From Martinezella miluonensis (lineage in GTDB: Bacteria > Pseudomonadota > Alphaproteobacteria > Rhizobiales > Rhizobiaceae), in contig NZ_FMAH01000038.1 of assembly GCF_900094545.1 (NCBI RefSeq), positions 1 to 63,754 on the forward strand: a DNA stretch of 63,754 bases. Direction: 5' to 3'. Made by a program: the position numbers and the translations under genes. The notes beneath the pieces were generated by a model, which made no database searches, had not been told where the DNA came from, and saw nothing but the letters and a program-made list of their open reading frames with translations. Below are positions 61,459 through 63,754 of the stretch, piece after piece (positions within the stretch are counted from its first letter, which is position 1; each line of letters opens with the position of its first letter).

Positions 61459-62427
61459 ATGGGCTTGTTTCGCGCGGCGGCAATGGGTGTTGCGGTTGCC
61501 CTTGGGCTGGGGCTGCCATCGGCTGGAGCGGCCGATATTTCCGAAATTCGGATTGACTGGGCGACCTATAACCCAGTCGGCCTTCTTCTGAAAAAGGAAG
61601 GTTTGCTGGAAAAGGAATTCGCCAAGGACAAGATCAGCGTCCGCTGGGTACAGTCCGCCGGTTCGAACAAGGCGTTGGAGTTCCTGAATGCCGGCTCGAT
61701 CGATTTTGGGTCCACGGCAGGTGCTGCGGCGTTGATCGCGCGCGTCAACGGCAATCCGGTGAAATCGATCTACGTGTACTCGCGCCCCGAATGGACGGCC
61801 CTGGTCACTCGCGCGGACAGCTCTATCTCCACCGTTCAAGATCTGAAAGGCAAGACCATCGCCGTCACACGCGGCACGGATCCGCATATCTTTCTCGTTC
61901 GCGCCCTGGCGGATGCCGGGCTGAAGCAATCGGATGTGAAACTGGTGCTGCTGCAGCATGCCGATGGCAAGCTGGCGCTTCTGCGCGGCGACGTCGATGC
62001 TTGGGCAGGGCTCGACCCGCTAATGGCTTCGGCCGAAGTGGAAGACAAGGCTAAACTCTTTTATCGCAAGCCCGAAAACAACACATGGGGCGTGCTCAAT
62101 ACCACTGAGACGTTCGCTGCCGAACATCCCGACATCGTCAAGCGTGTCATAGCCGTCTACGAGCAGGCGCGGGCCGATGCGATTGCCAATCCCGCAGCTT
62201 TGAAGGCGGCGCTGGTGGAAGCGGCCAAGCTGCCGGACGATGTCATCGCCAAGCAGCTGGAACGTACGGACATCTCCCAATCCACCATCGGCGACCAGCA
62301 GCGTGACACGATATCGAAAGCCGGCCTTGCGTTGCAAAGCGCCGGAGTTCTGCCGGCGGATGTCGATATCCGCAAGGTCACGAACGAGCTGATCGATGAT
62401 CGTTTCGCGGTCGGGAAAACCCAATAG
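61459..62427 (+). CDS. ssuA-like: Sulfonate-type periplasmic binding protein
   Basis: 322 residues with a Sec signal ending near PSAGAA (residue about 25). SsuA-like blocks: IDWATYNPVGLLLKKEGLLEKEF, GSIDFGSTAGAAALIARVNG, VQDLKGKTIAVTRGTDPHIFL and GDVDAWAGLDPLMA. One Met and no Cys in the mature protein. Its permease gene follows after 18 bp but is broken by the IS. Confidence 0.88.
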   Translation: MGLFRAAAMGVAVALGLGLPSAGAADISEIRIDWATYNPVGLLLKKEGLLEKEFAKDKISVRWVQSAGSNKALEFLNAGSIDFGSTAGAAALIARVNGNPVKSIYVYSRPEWTALVTRADSSISTVQDLKGKTIAVTRGTDPHIFLVRALADAGLKQSDVKLVLLQHADGKLALLRGDVDAWAGLDPLMASAEVEDKAKLFYRKPENNTWGVLNTTETFAAEHPDIVKRVIAVYEQARADAIANPAALKAALVEAAKLPDDVIAKQLERTDISQSTIGDQQRDTISKAGLALQSAGVLPADVDIRKVTNELIDDRFAVGKTQ

Positions 62428-62445
62428 AGAGTACCAGCCATCGCT

Positions 62446-62844
62446 ATGACGGACTTAGTCGAGGCCAGCATCAAGACGGAAGCGGGAACGCCGCGATCAA
62501 TCGCGGCGTCGACCATTTCCGGAGCGATCGGCAAGGTGATGGTGGCCGTCGTGTTACCGCTGCTCGGACTGCTGATCTGGGAAATCACCGTTGCGGCAGG
62601 GTGGTTTTCCGGCAGGCTCATGCCGCCGCCATCCAGGGTCGCCGTGACCTTGTGGAGGCTCTGGAACTCCGGCGAACTCCTTAGCCACATCGGTATCACC
62701 ACATTCAGGGTCTTGCTTGGGTTTATCATCGGTGCAGCCGCTGCCACGATTGCAGGCGCGATTACCGGTTATTTCGGGCTTGCCCGCTGTCGCTTTGCTC
62801 TTAAAGGGGTTCTCCCTCAAAGTCTGTGGTTAACAGGGTGTTAG
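62446..62844 (+). pseudogene. ssuC-like: Sulfonate-type ABC permease truncated by the right IS
   Basis: The first 120 or so residues are a normal SsuC start: a short cytoplasmic segment, VVLPLLGLLIWEITVAAGW, FSGRLMPPPSRVAVTLWRLW and the second helix LLGFIIGAAAATIAGAITGYFG. Homology stops where the IS begins at 62807; the last codons to the stop at 62844 are IS sequence. The EAA loop and the remaining helices are lost, so the uptake system of 61459 is inactive unless another permease substitutes. Confidence 0.85.
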
Positions 62845-63754
62845 CGCACAGTTGCTATCTGCGGAAATGCAAACGAAATCGAATTGGTCACCCGGCCCAG
62901 GGGTTAGAATTCTGGATGTCACCCTTCATGATGAAGAAAATTGGATTGTTTCCGCCGCTGCGAAACCCGTCGGTGTCTGCCCGGAGTGCGGCGTGAAAAG
63001 CCGACATCGACATGGCTGGCACAAACGCTGCCTTCAGGACTTGCCTGTTCAGGGACAGGCTGTGAAAATCCAACTCGCGCTGATCCGGTGGCAGTGTAAA
63101 CACCCGATATGCCCGCGGCGAACTTTCACAGATCAGTTATCCAAAATTGCTTTACCCTATGCACATCGTACAGTGCGGATGGCCGATATCGTGGACTTGG
63201 TCGGGCACAGGATGGGCGGTCGCCCTGCAGAAAACCTGATGAATCGGCTCGGAATGCCGATTAGCGACGACACGATCTTGCGGCAGTTGAAGCGCAATGC
63301 TCCCAAACCCAGGCGAGACGACAATATTCGAGTTGTGGGTATAGATGATTGGAGTTGGCGGCAATCCTCGCACTACGGCACCATTATAATCGACCTTGAG
63401 CGCCGGTCAGTCATCGATATTCTGGACGACCGCAGCGTGGAAAGTGCAAAGGCATGGTTGCAAGAACGCCCATCTATCGAGGTTGTCAGCCGAGATCGAT
63501 GTGGCCTCTATGCCCAGGGGCCGCCCGGGAGGGCGCACCCCAGGCCCGGCAGGTGGCCGATCGCTTCCATCTGGTTCAAAACCTTCGAGCCGCGATCAAG
63601 GAGCAGATGAGCCTTTCCGGTCATGCTCATGTCAGACCGATTTTGTCGGAAGACACGATCGCCAGCAACACGGCACAACACCGTCGGGCTCGCATGGCGC
63701 ATAGACAATCGCGCCAGAAAACCTTTGATATGCTCCATGCCCTTCGTCAACAGG
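62807..63754 (+). mobile_element. ISL3-like insertion sequence, right copy (partial, runs off window)
   Basis: Begins GGGTTCTCCCTCAAAGTCTG and is the exact inverse complement of 1-948. It has inserted into the ssuC-like gene. Its distal end is outside the window, so the expected 8-bp target duplication cannot be checked. Confidence 0.85.
62867..63754 (+). CDS. ISL3-family transposase, 5' part, frame-interrupted
   Basis: Identical to the left copy. ATG at 62867; the zero frame stops at 63610 after departing from the family at about 63519 (a GGGG run). A -1 slip there restores AREGAPQARQVADRFHLVQN and an open frame to the window end. Two Cys-pair motifs near the N terminus and GIDDWSWR mark the family. 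Confidence 0.8.

Overview
The window looks like an accessory (plasmid or island) segment of an alphaproteobacterium of the Rhizobium group. This is inferred from the GC-rich coding sequence, the rhizobial style of the ABC/flavin-monooxygenase clusters and the protein families; the species cannot be fixed from the sequence. It divides into two unrelated blocks, bounded at both window edges by inverted, base-for-base mirrored copies (948 bp each) of one ISL3-like insertion sequence.

Block 1 (about 1-8.4 kb) is an RNA-repair/RNA quality-control locus. A divergent sigma-54 activator gene, rtcR, faces an operon rsr (Ro60/TROVE protein) - array of six Y-RNA-like elements - rtcB (RNA ligase), with a sigma-54 promoter in the divergent gap and a strong terminator after rtcB. 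rtcA is absent. The 0.87 kb between rsr and rtcB is packed with six tandem non-coding elements, each closed by a perfect or near-perfect 7-10 bp terminal stem, each carrying the same Ro-binding-like internal motif (GNCNAATGC opposite YTNGTCG), and five of six carrying pieces of a circularly permuted tRNA. The tRNA-like parts differ between copies (T arm plus acceptor plus D arm; T arm plus acceptor; T arm plus D arm; all arms plus an extended anticodon-like hairpin; none), and the point at which the tRNA is opened differs too. This is the most striking structure in the window. A barstar-like gene and an unrecognised gene lie downstream.

Block 2 (about 8.4-62.8 kb) is a very large organosulfur-scavenging cluster. 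It holds nine luciferase-like flavin monooxygenases (NtaA/SnaA/DszA, SfnG and MsnO8 types), four acyl-CoA-dehydrogenase-fold monooxygenases (DszC/SfnC-like), a DszB-like desulfinase with its catalytic Cys/His/Arg, six family-5 ('peptide/nickel'-type) binding proteins, three matching permease/ATPase sets, two sulfonate/taurine (Ssu)-type uptake systems, a nitroreductase likely to supply reduced flavin, an aldo/keto reductase, a FAD/NAD(P)-binding protein, a ChaC-like glutathione-degrading enzyme, a cystathionine beta-lyase, a LysR and an XRE-cupin regulator. The operon 16710 to 11693 contains binding protein, SfnG/DszA-like, DszB-like and DszC-like genes, a set able in principle to run a complete 4S-like C-S cleavage.

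Three signals tie block 2 to sulfur limitation. A palindrome of the form TCTAT-N7-ATAGA (a LysR-type T-N11-A box) recurs in at least seven intergenic promoter regions. Many of the cluster's abundant proteins are almost free of sulfur amino acids: several 320-540 residue proteins have no Cys and no Met beyond the initiator or signal peptide. In sharp contrast, one small gene in the middle of the cluster encodes a protein that is about 46% Met, beside an internally deleted cysK and metC. The right-hand Ssu operon is cut inside ssuC by the IS.
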